Source: Geodermatophilus africanus (GTDB lineage: Bacteria; Actinomycetota; Actinomycetes; Mycobacteriales; Geodermatophilaceae). From it: a stretch of 64,000 bases of DNA. Below the pieces are notes generated by a model. The model did no database searches and was not told where the DNA came from. It saw only the letters and a program-made list of their open reading frames with translations. The stretch lies in contig NZ_FNOT01000013.1 in assembly GCF_900107105.1 (NCBI RefSeq), forward strand, positions 62,001-126,000, read 5' to 3'. Of this stretch, positions 1 to 7,943 are shown piece after piece. Position 1 is the first letter of the stretch. Every line of letters starts with the position of its first letter. The position numbers and the translations under genes were made by a program.

Positions 1-330
1 GGACGGTGCCGTCGACCCACACCGACCAGGTGCGGCCCATCTCCTCGCTGATCTCCGCCGTCGTCCGGCCCTCGTAGCCGCCGTAGTCGATCTCCACGAG
101 GTCCTCGTCGGTGCCGGTCGGCGTGAGCCCCGCCAGCTCGGCGGTCCGCCGGGCCCGCAGCCGCGGGCTCACCCAGACGGCCGTGAACCGGCGGTCCCCG
201 AACTCGCCGCGCAGCCGACGGGCCTGCTCCTCGCCCTCGGGCAGCAGCGGCAGGTCGGTGACGCTGGTGTGCTGGCCGCTGAGGCTCCACTCGGTCTGCC
301 CGTGCCGCAGCACGACGATCTCGCCCATGG
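1..330 (-). CDS. Histidine phosphatase (phosphoglycerate mutase-like), 3' end outside window
   Basis: The first 110 codons of a histidine phosphatase superfamily protein are visible; the gene runs off the left edge. The N-terminus carries the family's RHG motif (residues 8-10, in VVLRHGQTEWS), whose histidine is the phospho-acceptor. The arginine-rich VSPRLRARRTAEL stretch and the ExxYGGYEGRTTAEI segment also fit the family. The ATG at 330 is preceded by a GGAGGA sequence, which supports this start. The substrate cannot be told; small actinobacterial members are often annotated as broad phosphatases or mutases. It is transcribed divergently from the aldo/keto reductase at 445. Confidence 0.85.
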
Positions 331-444
331 GTCCTCCTCGCTGTGTCGGCGGTCACATCCCGGAAGAGCAACGGCCGCTGCGGGTGCTGCCGCGGACTGC
401 AGACCCCGTGGCACCCGGCCGCGGGCCGACCCCCTGGAGGCAGC

Positions 445-1299
445 ATGACCGCCGTCGCGCCCAGCGACACCTTCTCGATCGGCGGGGACCTGCCCGTCCA
501 CCGCCTCGGCTACGGCGCCATGCAGCTGCCCGGCCCCGGCGTGTGGGGCGAGCCGGCCGACCCGGAGAACGCCCGCCGGGTGCTCCGCGCCGCCGTCGAG
601 CAGGGCGTGGACTTCATCGACACCGCCGACTCCTACGGCCCGGTGGTGAGCGAGCGGCTGATCGCCGAGGCGCTGCACCCCTTCCCGGAGGGCCTGGTCG
701 TCGCGACCAAGGCCGGCCTCACCCGGCAGGGACCGGGCATCTGGACGCCGGTCGGCCGCCCGGCCTACCTCAAGCAGCAGGTGGAGCTGTCGCTGCGGAC
801 CCTCCGGCTCGAGCGCATCGACCTGATCCAGCTGCACCGCATCGACGCCGAGGTGCCGCTGGCCGACCAGCTCGGCGCCTTCAAGGAGCTGCAGGACGAG
901 GGCAAGGTCCGCCACATCGGCGTCTCGGAGGTCTCGGTGGCCGAGCTGGAGCAGGCCCGCGAGATCGTCGAGGTCGTCAGCGTCCAGAACCTCTACAACC
1001 TGACCAACCGGCAGTCCCAGGACGTCCTGGAGTACGCCACCGAGCACGGCATCGGCTTCATCCCGTGGTTCCCGATCGCGACCGGGGACCTGGCCGCGCC
1101 GGACAGCCCGGTCGCCGACATCGCCCGGGAGCTCGACGCCACGCCGTCCCAGGTGGCGCTGGCCTGGCTGCTGCACGCGTCGCCGGTGGTCCTGCCGATC
1201 CCGGGCACCAAGTCCCTCGAGCACCTGGCGGAGAACCTGGGCGCGGCCCAGCTGCGCCTCTCCGACGAGGACATCGCTCGCCTGGACGCGCTGGCCTGA
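445..1299 (+). CDS. Aldo/keto reductase
   Basis: This 284-residue protein is an NADPH-dependent aldo/keto reductase with a TIM-barrel fold. The catalytic tetrad is recognisable: Asp and Tyr in FIDTADSYGP, Lys in VATKAGL, and His in LIQLHRID. The C-terminal PIPGTKSLEHLAENL segment is the usual cofactor-phosphate-binding region. The frame is open from 343, but ATG 445 is preferred because GGAGG lies 4 bases before it and the LGYGAMQLPG barrel start follows closely. The physiological substrate is unknown. It stands alone, with the STAS gene convergent downstream. Confidence 0.9.
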   Translation: MTAVAPSDTFSIGGDLPVHRLGYGAMQLPGPGVWGEPADPENARRVLRAAVEQGVDFIDTADSYGPVVSERLIAEALHPFPEGLVVATKAGLTRQGPGIWTPVGRPAYLKQQVELSLRTLRLERIDLIQLHRIDAEVPLADQLGAFKELQDEGKVRHIGVSEVSVAELEQAREIVEVVSVQNLYNLTNRQSQDVLEYATEHGIGFIPWFPIATGDLAAPDSPVADIARELDATPSQVALAWLLHASPVVLPIPGTKSLEHLAENLGAAQLRLSDEDIARLDALA

Positions 1300-1386
1300 G
1301 GAAGGACCCCTTGGAGCAGGCCCTCCCCGGCCGTCTCCCGGGCCCGGCCCCGAGCCTGCGAGGGGTGGGGAGGAGGCGGTCCTCTT

Positions 1387-1866
1387 TCAGCGCCAGCGGC
1401 GCAGCGTCCCCGGGCGGACCTGCCGCCGCAGCGGCCGGTCCTCGGCGCGCCGCGCGGGTCGTGCCTGGTACGGCAGACCCGCGCGGCGCGCCGGGGACGG
1501 TGAGCGTGGCGTGGGCAGGGGGGCGGCGGAAGGCGGGGCGACCTCGTCCACGGGCCCGTCGAGCTCGATCCGGTCGCCGAACCCGGCCGAGCGGACCAGG
1601 CGGCGCGTGGCCGCGGGCGCGCCCACGAGGCGGCAGCGGCGGCCGGCCGGTACCAGCGCGTCGGAGAACAGCGCGAGCACGCGCAGTCCGGAGCAGTCGC
1701 GGAACCGGGCGCCAGCGACGTCCACGACGACCGCGCCGCGACCGGACACGGCGGCCTCCTGCAGGGCCCGGTCGAGGCGCCCGGCGGCCGGGACGTCGAC
1801 GTCGCCGGTGAGCCGGACGACGACCTGGTCCGGCCCGCGGACGACGGCGATGTGCAGGTGCGGCAC
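1387..1866 (-). CDS. STAS-domain protein (anti-sigma factor antagonist-like)
   Basis: A 159-residue protein whose first ~115 residues form a STAS domain of the SpoIIAA/RsbV type. The pattern VVVRLTGDVDVPAAGRLDRA, then VVVDVAGARFRDCSGLRVL, contains the DxSG-like serine that is phosphorylated in antagonists. Such proteins bind RsbW-type kinases and free sigma factors. The GTG at 1866 has a GGAG sequence upstream. The last ~40 residues are Arg/Pro-rich and are encoded across an 18-bp perfect inverted repeat, so the natural C-terminus may originally have been shorter. No kinase or sigma gene is adjacent; an RsbW-like ATPase lies at 17.4 kb. Confidence 0.8.
   Translation of the reverse strand: MPHLHIAVVRGPDQVVVRLTGDVDVPAAGRLDRALQEAAVSGRGAVVVDVAGARFRDCSGLRVLALFSDALVPAGRRCRLVGAPAATRRLVRSAGFGDRIELDGPVDEVAPPSAAPLPTPRSPSPARRAGLPYQARPARRAEDRPLRRQVRPGTLRRWR
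1443..1493 (-). terminator. Perfect 18-bp inverted repeat inside the STAS 3' end
   Basis: Bases 1443-1460 are the exact reverse complement of 1476-1493, with a 15-base loop. This forms a very stable hairpin without a T tract. It lies within the last third of the STAS reading frame and before the end of the convergent aldo/keto reductase, so it may act as a bidirectional terminator or attenuator. Confidence 0.5.
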
Positions 1867-1939
1867 AGGAACTCCGGCAGGTGGAGCTGCTCCGCCGGCG
1901 GTCTCGGGCGGTGGACCGACGCTAACGCCGCAACGGCCG

Positions 1940-2203
1940 TCACGACAAACGGTGCTCGGCCGACTGCGCTGTGCGCTGGCGTGTCGCCGGAACCCCGTCG
2001 CGGCGACCGGGCGGGACGCGCGGCACCACGGCGGCGTGGACGCCGCGGACTTCCGCCAGGTCAGGGACGCCGTCCGGCAGCTCGTCCGGGAGGTTGCCGT
2101 CCCGCTCGAGGAGCGGATCGAGGACGAGGTCGTCGATCCAGCCGTCCGGGCCGGGGAGCGCAGCCTCGGCGAGCAGCACGGCCAGGGGGTGCCGGGCGGT
2201 CAC
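1940..2203 (-). CDS. Small hypothetical protein coupled to the preceding methyltransferase remnant
   Basis: An 87-residue reading frame starts at GTG 2203, overlapping the TGA of the upstream frame in a GTGA arrangement typical of translational coupling. The first ~60 residues have ordinary acidic/hydrophobic composition (PDGWIDDLVLDPLLERDG). The tail is Arg-rich and may be out of the original frame. No family was recognised. It could be a real small protein or part of the decay around 2.0-2.7 kb. Confidence 0.3.
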   Translation of the reverse strand: MTARHPLAVLLAEAALPGPDGWIDDLVLDPLLERDGNLPDELPDGVPDLAEVRGVHAAVVPRVPPGRRDGVPATRQRTAQSAEHRLS

Positions 2204-2703
2204 CCGGGCACGGCGCCGGTCCGGAGCGTGTAAGCGTCGGTCTCGACGACCGGCTCGCCGGCGGGCAGCCGGTCGGCGAGGGCGTCGACGAGCCGGCCGA
2301 TCTCCGCGTCGTCGAGCTCGTGCAGGGTCGACCGTCCCCTCCGCTGCGCGATCTCCGCGAGGTACGCGTCGCGATCCGGGTGCACGGCCGCAGCTCCCAC
2401 AGCCGCTGTGTGGTCACCCGGGACCCGGCTTCCCCCAGCAGCCCGGTCAGCTCCCCGGCGTCGGGGCGGCGCCAGCTCGACGTCCAGCAGTTTCTGGGAG
2501 ACCTCGAACAGGTACCCGCGCACGTGACGCGGACCGGCCGGCTGCCGCACGTCCTCGGCCGTGCGGTCCTGGACGAGGCACCGGCCGCCGGGATGCAGCA
2601 GTCGCCGCGCCTCGGCGACCGCCTCCCGACACGAGGTGTCGGCCTCCCGGCCGGCGTAGGTGTCGCGCGGTCGGCGGGAGCGGAGGAGTCGATCGGCACG
2701 GGC
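2200..2703 (-). pseudogene. C-terminal remnant of a class I SAM-dependent methyltransferase, with a compensated frameshift
   Basis: The minus-strand frame reads EARRLLHPGGRCLVQDRT, then RGYLFEVSQKLLDVELA, and later AVHPDRDAYLAEIAQRRG. This resembles the C-terminal half of a methyltransferase of the 'RLLxPGGRLLVxD' type. Between about 2380 and 2475 the sensible sequence (AGELTGLLGEAGSRVTTQR) lies in a different frame, so one indel near 2470 and an opposite one near 2385 have scrambled about 30 residues. The SAM-binding glycine motif expected at the N-terminus is absent, because the upstream SDR gene ends at 2704. It is either a truncated pseudogene or a product with an altered middle. Confidence 0.5.
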
Positions 2704-3822
2704 TCAGGTCGCGCGCGAGCCGGGCACGTTGGCCGGGTCGTCGGCGGGGTCGCGCTCGGGGCCGCCGGCCGGCTGCAGCAGCGCGCCCGGCGCGCCCTCC
2801 CCGCGGCCGAGGGCGGCGACGAACTGCCGCAGCACCTCGTCCCCGGGATGGGTCGGCGTCCAGTCCAGCAGGCGGCGGGCGCGGGAGCTGTCCAGCGCCG
2901 GCGCCTGCAGGCCGATGTCGAGCCAGCCGGGTTCGGTCGGCACGACGCGGGCGTGGAAGGCGGCCGACAGCGCCGCCCGCAGGACGGCGGCCGGCACCGG
3001 CACCCGCACCGTGCCGAGCGCGCGGGCGAGGGAGTCGGCGTCGAAGGTCGGCTCGGCGGCGAGGTTGAACGGCCCGCCGGCGCGGCGGTCGAGGATCGCG
3101 ACCAGGGCGTCGGCGACGTCATCGGCGTGGACGACCTGCACCCGCAGCGACGGGAGGGGCAGCAGCAGCAGCCGGGCCACGGGCGCGGGCAGCAGCCGGG
3201 CGGCGCCGAACAGGAGCGGCCCGAGGAAGTAGCGGCCGATCTCGCTGCTGGCCTCGGGCTGCAGTACCAGCGTCGGGCGCACCACGGTCAGCGTCGTCCC
3301 CTCGCGGGAGCCGATCTGCTCACGGACGACGAGTTCCGCCTGGGACTTGTCGCGGCTGTACTGGGCGCTCGGGATGCCGGTGGCCGGCCAGTCCTCGCCC
3401 ACCGCCCGGTCCCCACCGCCCGCGGCGTAGGCACCCAGCGACGACAGGTGGACGAAGTGCCCGACGCCCGCCCCCGCAGCGGCGCGCGCCACCCGGCGGG
3501 TGCCCTCGACGTTGACCCGGTGCAGCCGCTCGGGCTGCCGGCCCGGCTGCAGTGCCCAGGCCAGGTGGACGACGGCGTCGACGCCGTCGAGGAAGCGGGT
3601 GAGCTCGTGCTCGCTGCGGGTCTCGCCGAGGTCGGCGAGGTACCAGCGGACGCCGTCGTAGGGCGGCGTCGAGGGCGGCTGCCGCCGAGCCAGCCCGCGC
3701 ACCTCGGCCACGCCGCTGGCGGGTGCGGCGAGCCGGCGCAGCAGCGCCGTCCCCACGTTGCCGCTGGCGCCGGTGACGGCGACCCGCAGGCCCTGCAGAC
3801 GGTTCCGGGTGGGTTCAGCCAT
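2704..3822 (-). CDS. NAD-dependent epimerase/dehydratase family (extended SDR)
   Basis: A 372-residue extended short-chain dehydrogenase. The N-terminal Rossmann motif GASGNVG is at residues ~18-24, and an SSLGAY segment and a downstream YSRDKSQAE (the YxxxK catalytic pair) follow. The C-terminal third is typical of NAD(P)-binding epimerases. The ATG at 3822 overlaps the last 8 bases of the MFS gene, so this is the third gene of an ArsR-MFS-SDR operon. The substrate is not predictable. The operon may export and modify the small molecule sensed by the regulator. Confidence 0.85.
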   Translation of the reverse strand: MAEPTRNRLQGLRVAVTGASGNVGTALLRRLAAPASGVAEVRGLARRQPPSTPPYDGVRWYLADLGETRSEHELTRFLDGVDAVVHLAWALQPGRQPERLHRVNVEGTRRVARAAAGAGVGHFVHLSSLGAYAAGGGDRAVGEDWPATGIPSAQYSRDKSQAELVVREQIGSREGTTLTVVRPTLVLQPEASSEIGRYFLGPLLFGAARLLPAPVARLLLLPLPSLRVQVVHADDVADALVAILDRRAGGPFNLAAEPTFDADSLARALGTVRVPVPAAVLRAALSAAFHARVVPTEPGWLDIGLQAPALDSSRARRLLDWTPTHPGDEVLRQFVAALGRGEGAPGALLQPAGGPERDPADDPANVPGSRAT

Positions 3823-5101
3823 GGAGGGCCGCTACCCGCGCCGCGCCCGGTGTACCCGGCCGGCGGGGACGCAGTCGCAGCGAGACCAGGACGATGAGCA
3901 GGGCCGCGACTGCCGAGGTCAGCAGGCCGGCGGGGTTGCCGGCGGCCTCCGCCAGCCGGGTCAGCACCAGGCTGCCGAGCAGCCCGCCCAGCATGAGCGC
4001 GAGCGACGTGGCCGAGACGGTGGTGGCGCGCTGCGCCGATGTCGTCTGCTCGTGCAGCAGCTGGGCCCGAAGCGGCCAGCCGCAGCCATTGCACAGGTGG
4101 AACAGCGCGTAGCCGACGGCGGCGACCGCGACGCCGGGTGCCAGCGCGACGCCCACCACCGCGGCGGCGCCGCACCCGGCGGACGCCGCGCTGACCCAGG
4201 CCACCGAGCCGCGGGCCGCGCGCCGGGCCGCGGGCGCGAGCAGCGACCCCACGCCGGCCGCCCCGAAGGACACGGCCATGACCACACCGGAGACCGCCGA
4301 GCCCTCGGCGAGGCTCCCGGCCAGGTCGGCGAAGTGCAGGGGTCCGAGCAGCTCGAGGGCCGTCAGTACCGTGCCGGTGAGGAAGGAGATGGCGAGCAGC
4401 GACCGCAGCACGCGGTCCCGCCCGACCAGCCCGACGGTGCCGCGGACGACCGGGGGCACCTGCCGGAGGCCCGCGAGCAGGGCCCGGCCGGCGGACGCCT
4501 CGGACGTCCGCAGCGGCACCACGAGCCAGCGGACGCCGGCCACCGAGACGAGGGTGAGTGCCGCGGCGAGGAGCAGCGGCAGAGCCAGCGCGGTGCTGCC
4601 GACGTCCGCGGCGAGCAGCGGCACGAGCCCACCCAGGGCGGCTCCGAGGGCGAGACCGAGCCCGTCGGCCCCGCCGGCCCGGGACAGGCCCGGGGTGACG
4701 TCGGCGGCGGGGTCGGCCGCGTGCACCGTGTCGACGTACCAGGCCTGCAGCGGCCCGGAGTCCAGCGCCCGGCCGACGCCGAGCACGGCCGACGCGAGCG
4801 CGAACAGGCCGACGCCGTCGGCCACGGCCATGAGCAGCAGCGCGGCGGCGCCGAGCAGGCCGGACAGCACCAGGACGGGGCGGTGCCCGACGGCGTCGGC
4901 CAGCCCGCCCGTGGGCAGCTCCAGCAGCAGGGTCACCGTGCCGTGGACCGCGACGGTGAGCCCGATGTCGGCCGGGGACAGGCCGCGGGCAGTGGCCAGC
5001 AGGACGGTCACCGGGGCCGCGAGGCCGATGGGCAGCCACCGCAGCGCGGTGAGGGAGACGTAGCGGCGCTGCGCCTGCGCGGGGGTGAGGGCGCGGCTCA
5101 C
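3815..5101 (-). CDS. MFS transporter
   Basis: A 428-residue major facilitator protein with about 12 hydrophobic segments. The loop 2-3 signature is degenerate but visible as GGLADAVGHRPVLV. The frame is open far upstream, but the real start is most likely GTG 5101, which overlaps the TGA of the ArsR gene (GTGA) and begins VSRALTPAQAQRRYVSL. It is probably a drug or metabolite exporter, because it is cotranscribed with its own ArsR-type regulator. The 3' end overlaps the SDR start by 8 bases. Confidence 0.88.
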   Translation of the reverse strand: MSRALTPAQAQRRYVSLTALRWLPIGLAAPVTVLLATARGLSPADIGLTVAVHGTVTLLLELPTGGLADAVGHRPVLVLSGLLGAAALLLMAVADGVGLFALASAVLGVGRALDSGPLQAWYVDTVHAADPAADVTPGLSRAGGADGLGLALGAALGGLVPLLAADVGSTALALPLLLAAALTLVSVAGVRWLVVPLRTSEASAGRALLAGLRQVPPVVRGTVGLVGRDRVLRSLLAISFLTGTVLTALELLGPLHFADLAGSLAEGSAVSGVVMAVSFGAAGVGSLLAPAARRAARGSVAWVSAASAGCGAAAVVGVALAPGVAVAAVGYALFHLCNGCGWPLRAQLLHEQTTSAQRATTVSATSLALMLGGLLGSLVLTRLAEAAGNPAGLLTSAVAALLIVLVSLRLRPRRPGTPGAARVAALHG

Positions 5102-5676
5102 GAGGGGTGCTCCGCCAGCCGGAAGACGTCGACCAGCACGCTCACCAGCGGCTGCGCCGGGTCCTCGCGCTCGGCCCGCCAGCGCTGCAGCACCCCGTTG
5201 AGCTCCTCGGCCAGCTCGCGCGCCGCGGCGGGGGAGAGGTGCAGCCCCCAGTCGTTCAGCGACGTCGCGTTCCGCCACTCCGGCTCGAGGTCCTCCCGCT
5301 GCTCGGCGTGCGCGGCCAGCATGCGGCGCTGGACGGACAGCGACAGGTGCGTGAACTCCTCGACCACCTCGCGCCCGCCGGGCTGGTCGAGGACGTCCTC
5401 GGTCTGCCAGCGGGTGCTGCGGTGCCGGGCCCGCCACCAGCGCTCCCGCGCGGTGCCGCCGGGCACCTCCTCGACGAAGCCCAGCGCCGCGAGCTGCCGC
5501 AGGTGGTAGCTGGTGCTCCCGCTGCTCTCGGCGAGCCGCTGACCCAGTCGCGAGGCCGTCGACGGGCCCTCGCTGCGGAGCAGGCCGAGCAGCGCGTTGC
5601 GCAGCGGGTGGGCCAGCGCACGGAGGACCCGGGGGTCGTGGACGGCGATCGACGGCTCGTCGGGCACGGCGCTCAC
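5098..5676 (-). CDS. ArsR-family winged-helix transcriptional regulator
   Basis: A 192-residue protein with an ArsR/HTH_20-type winged helix in its first ~90 residues: VLRALAHPLRNALLGLL, then the recognition helix region SGSTSYHLRQLAALGFVEE. The C-terminal half is helical and may bind an effector. GTG 5676 is chosen because the helix-turn-helix begins about 13 residues later. It is the first gene of the ArsR-MFS-SDR operon. A perfect 18-bp palindrome lies 23 bases upstream and is the likely operator, which predicts autoregulation. Confidence 0.85.
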   Translation of the reverse strand: MSAVPDEPSIAVHDPRVLRALAHPLRNALLGLLRSEGPSTASRLGQRLAESSGSTSYHLRQLAALGFVEEVPGGTARERWWRARHRSTRWQTEDVLDQPGGREVVEEFTHLSLSVQRRMLAAHAEQREDLEPEWRNATSLNDWGLHLSPAAARELAEELNGVLQRWRAEREDPAQPLVSVLVDVFRLAEHPS

Positions 5677-5698
5677 CGTAGGAGTGCAGAGAGCCCTT

Positions 5699-5716
5699 TG
5701 CAAAGGATCCTTTGCA
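5699..5716. promoter_or_regulatory. 18-bp perfect palindrome, probable ArsR operator
   Basis: TGCAAAGGATCCTTTGCA is an uninterrupted 18-bp palindrome 23-40 bases upstream of the ArsR start codon. The half-site also appears as a partial direct repeat (CCTTTGCA at 5695 and 5709). It is markedly AT-richer than its surroundings, as expected of an operator or promoter. Binding by the adjacent ArsR protein is inferred from position. Confidence 0.65.
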
Positions 5717-5728
5717 CTCTCCGGCCTC

Positions 5729-5795
5729 GCCGTGATCATCGGCACGTGGCTGGCCGACACGCCGACGACGGCCGCCACCCACCGATGATCACGGC
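5729..5795. terminator. Long composite hairpin between the MFS gene at 5813 and the ArsR operon
   Basis: A 14-bp perfect inverted repeat (5729-5742 with 5782-5795, GTGATCATCGG core) encloses a second stem (GTGGC...GCCAC and GGCC...GGCC). There is no T tract. It would stop minus-strand transcripts leaving the MFS gene at 5813 before they enter the ArsR operon. Confidence 0.6.
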
Positions 5796-5812
5796 GGGGG
5801 GAGTGCGGGGGT

Positions 5813-7150
5813 TCAGTCGACGGCCGCCTCCAGCGACTCGCCGCGGCGCTCGGGGAGTGCCGAGCCGGCCGACGCGGCGAGCACGAAGAAGGCGGCGAAG
5901 ATGCCGAAGACCAGGCCGTTGCCGCCGGCGGTGAGCAGCGGCGGCACGCACAGCGGTGCGGTGATCGAGGCGATCCGGCCGAAGCCGGCAGCGGCGCCGG
6001 CCCCACTGGCGCGCAGTGCGGTGGGGTAGACCTCCGGCGTCACGGCGTAGACCGCGCCCCAGGCGCCCAGGTTGAAGAAGGACAGCACCATGCCGGTCAC
6101 CAGGACGGCGGTGTCGCCGGCGGCGAGCGCGAAGAGCCCGGCGCCGACCGCGGAGCCCAGCAGGAAGACCACGAGCGTCGGCCGCCGGCCCCAGCGCTCG
6201 ATGAGCAGCGCCGCGACGGCGTAGCCGGGCAGCTGGGCCAGCGTGATGAGCAGCGTGAAGCCGAAGGAGCGGACCAGCGAGAGGCCGGAGGCGACCAGCA
6301 GCGTCGGGAGCCAGATGAAGGCGCCGTAGTAGGCGAAGTTGATGCCGAACCAGACGGTCCAGAGTGCCGCCGTCCGCCGGCGGGAGCCCACCGCCCACAG
6401 CGCGCCGGGCCCCGGGGTCGGCGCGGGGCGCGCCGGAGCCGAGGGCACCGCCGGCACCCCGGCCGCCGACTCGAAGCGGCGCACCGCGGCCTCGGCCTCC
6501 TCGGTTCGGCCGCGCAGCTCCAGGAAGCGGACCGACTCGGGCAGCCCGCGGCGCACGACGACCGCGTACAGCGCGGGTACGGCGCCCAGCGCCAGTGCCC
6601 ACCGCCAGCCGTCGTCGCTGCCCGGGACGACGAGGTAGCCGATCAGCGCCGCCAGCAGCCAGCCGACCGCCCAGAACGCCTCGAGCAGCACGACCACCCG
6701 GCCGCGCACCCGCGCCGGGGCGAACTCGCTGACCAGCGTCGAGGCGACCGGCAGCTCGGCGCCCAGCCCCAGCCCGATGAGGAACCGGAACACCAGCAGC
6801 GAGGCCACCGACCACGCCAGCGCGGCGGCGCCGGTGGCCAGACCGAACACCAGCAGGGTCAGCGCGAAGACCTGCCGCCGGCCGATCCGGTCGGCCAGCA
6901 GCCCGCCGAGCGTGGCGCCCAGCGCCATCCCGACGAAGCCGATCGAGCCGATCCAGGACAGCTCGGTCGGCGTCAGCGACCACTGGACGGCGAGCGCGGC
7001 CATCACGAAGGAGATGAGTCCGACGTCCATCGCGTCCAGCGCCCAGCCCAGGCCGGAGCCGACCAAGAGCCGGCCGTGCTCGCGGGTGAACGGCAGCCGG
7101 TCGAGCCGCTGAGCGCGGGTCGCCGAGGTGGTGGGCGCGTCGGTGCTCAC
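5813..7150 (-). CDS. MFS transporter, NiaP/aromatic-acid:H+ symporter-like
   Basis: A 445-residue 12-TM major facilitator. The start of the first helix reads GLGWALDAMDVGLISFVMA, which is very like the niacin/benzoate transporter branch (GxGWxxDAMDxGLI). The loop 2-3 motif is GGLLADRIGRRQVF, and GLGLGAELPVASTLVSEF is the usual motif in helix 5. These features indicate proton-coupled uptake of a small organic acid such as a nicotinate or an aromatic acid, but the substrate cannot be fixed. No catabolic genes adjoin it. Confidence 0.87.
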   Translation of the reverse strand: MSTDAPTTSATRAQRLDRLPFTREHGRLLVGSGLGWALDAMDVGLISFVMAALAVQWSLTPTELSWIGSIGFVGMALGATLGGLLADRIGRRQVFALTLLVFGLATGAAALAWSVASLLVFRFLIGLGLGAELPVASTLVSEFAPARVRGRVVVLLEAFWAVGWLLAALIGYLVVPGSDDGWRWALALGAVPALYAVVVRRGLPESVRFLELRGRTEEAEAAVRRFESAAGVPAVPSAPARPAPTPGPGALWAVGSRRRTAALWTVWFGINFAYYGAFIWLPTLLVASGLSLVRSFGFTLLITLAQLPGYAVAALLIERWGRRPTLVVFLLGSAVGAGLFALAAGDTAVLVTGMVLSFFNLGAWGAVYAVTPEVYPTALRASGAGAAAGFGRIASITAPLCVPPLLTAGGNGLVFGIFAAFFVLAASAGSALPERRGESLEAAVD

Positions 7151-7196
7151 GGGCGGGCGCCTACCCCGGGCCGGCCGCGGTCACGCGGCGGGCGGG

Positions 7197-7382
7197 TCAG
7201 CCGTCACCGTCCTCGTCGGTGTCCTCGACCTCCTCCTCGACCTCGTTGCCGGTGTCCTCGACCTCCTGCTCGACGCCGTCGTCCACGACGTCGGAGCCGC
7301 ACGCCGCGGTGGCGAACGAGGACGCGGCGATGGCGACGCCGGCGGCGGCGAGGCGCCAGCGGCGGGTGCGGGTGGTGGTCAC
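7197..7382 (-). CDS. Small acidic lipoprotein
   Basis: A 61-residue protein beginning VTTTRTRRWRLAAAGVAIA, a classical signal peptide with Arg-rich n-region and hydrophobic core. It is followed by a lipobox-like TAACGS; the Cys is near residue 27. The mature part is almost entirely Asp/Glu/Val (VEQEVEDTGNEVEEEVEDTDEDGDG). An AGGAGG ribosome-binding site lies 6-7 bases before GTG 7382. It is probably a membrane-anchored, extracellular, highly acidic peptide. Function unknown. Confidence 0.6.
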   Translation of the reverse strand: MTTTRTRRWRLAAAGVAIAASSFATAACGSDVVDDGVEQEVEDTGNEVEEEVEDTDEDGDG

Positions 7383-7457
7383 GGAGTCCTCCTGGGGTCG
7401 GCTGCGGAACGGGGTCCCGATGTGCCCGCGTGAGGCCTGCTCCATGCGGTCGGCGGC

Positions 7458-7463
7458 TACCGT
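7458..7463 (+). promoter_or_regulatory. -10 element TACCGT for a leaderless transcript
   Basis: TACCGT ends exactly 7 bases before GTG 7471, the spacing expected if transcription starts at the start codon. No ribosome-binding site is present, which supports a leaderless mRNA. Confidence 0.45.
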
Positions 7464-7470
7464 CGCCGTC

Positions 7471-7872
7471 GTGACCGGACAGCTCGGGGTGGTCGAGGCC
7501 TGGCTGGACGCGGTGGACCGCGCCGACTCCGCGGCCGCCGTCGCGCTGTGCGCGCCCGACCTCGAGGTGGTCGGGCCCCGGGGCACGGTTCGGAGCCGCG
7601 ACGTGCTGGGTCCCTGGATGGCCCGGGCGGGGTTCACGGCGCGCCCGCTGCGCTGGTTCTGCGGCGCTGGGGGCGCCGTCGTCGTCGAGCAGGAGGCGAC
7701 CTGGGCCGACCCGGCGACGGGCGCCGAGCTGGGCCGGGCCGTCGTCGCGTCCCGGTTCCTCGTGGCCGACGGGGTCATCACCCACCTCCAGCGCCACGAC
7801 GTGGGCCTGCCCGCCGCGCTCGCCGCTGCCGGGCTGCGGCGCACCGACGAGGTGACCGCCCGCGCGGGATGA
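7471..7872 (+). CDS. NTF2-like/SnoaL-like protein
   Basis: A 133-residue protein with NTF2-like fold features: an N-terminal helix VVEAWLDAVDRADSAAAVALCAPDLEVVGPRG, then alternating beta-strand segments ending in GVITHLQRHD. Such proteins are small-molecule binders, isomerases or cyclases. The frame extends upstream to 7219, but GTG 7471 sits 7 bases after a -10-like TACCGT and is preferred as a leaderless start (ATG 7444 is the alternative). Function unknown. Confidence 0.65.
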   Translation: MTGQLGVVEAWLDAVDRADSAAAVALCAPDLEVVGPRGTVRSRDVLGPWMARAGFTARPLRWFCGAGGAVVVEQEATWADPATGAELGRAVVASRFLVADGVITHLQRHDVGLPAALAAAGLRRTDEVTARAG

Positions 7873-7943
7873 CCGGCGGGGAGCCGTCACCCGGCGGCTG
7901 CCACCGCGGCCCCGGGTCTGCGCACCCGGCCGCCCGGCCGTGG

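Noticed and set aside
111-1811. 566-codon plus-strand open frame over the phosphatase and aldo/keto reductase
   Set aside because: Its translation is Arg/Pro/Gly-rich low complexity with no domain and overlaps three well-supported genes; it is a high-GC shadow frame.
7908-7930. Short hairpin between the NTF2-like and hydrolase genes
   Set aside because: The stem is only about 6 bp (CCGGGT/ACCCGG), which is expected by chance in DNA this rich in G and C.
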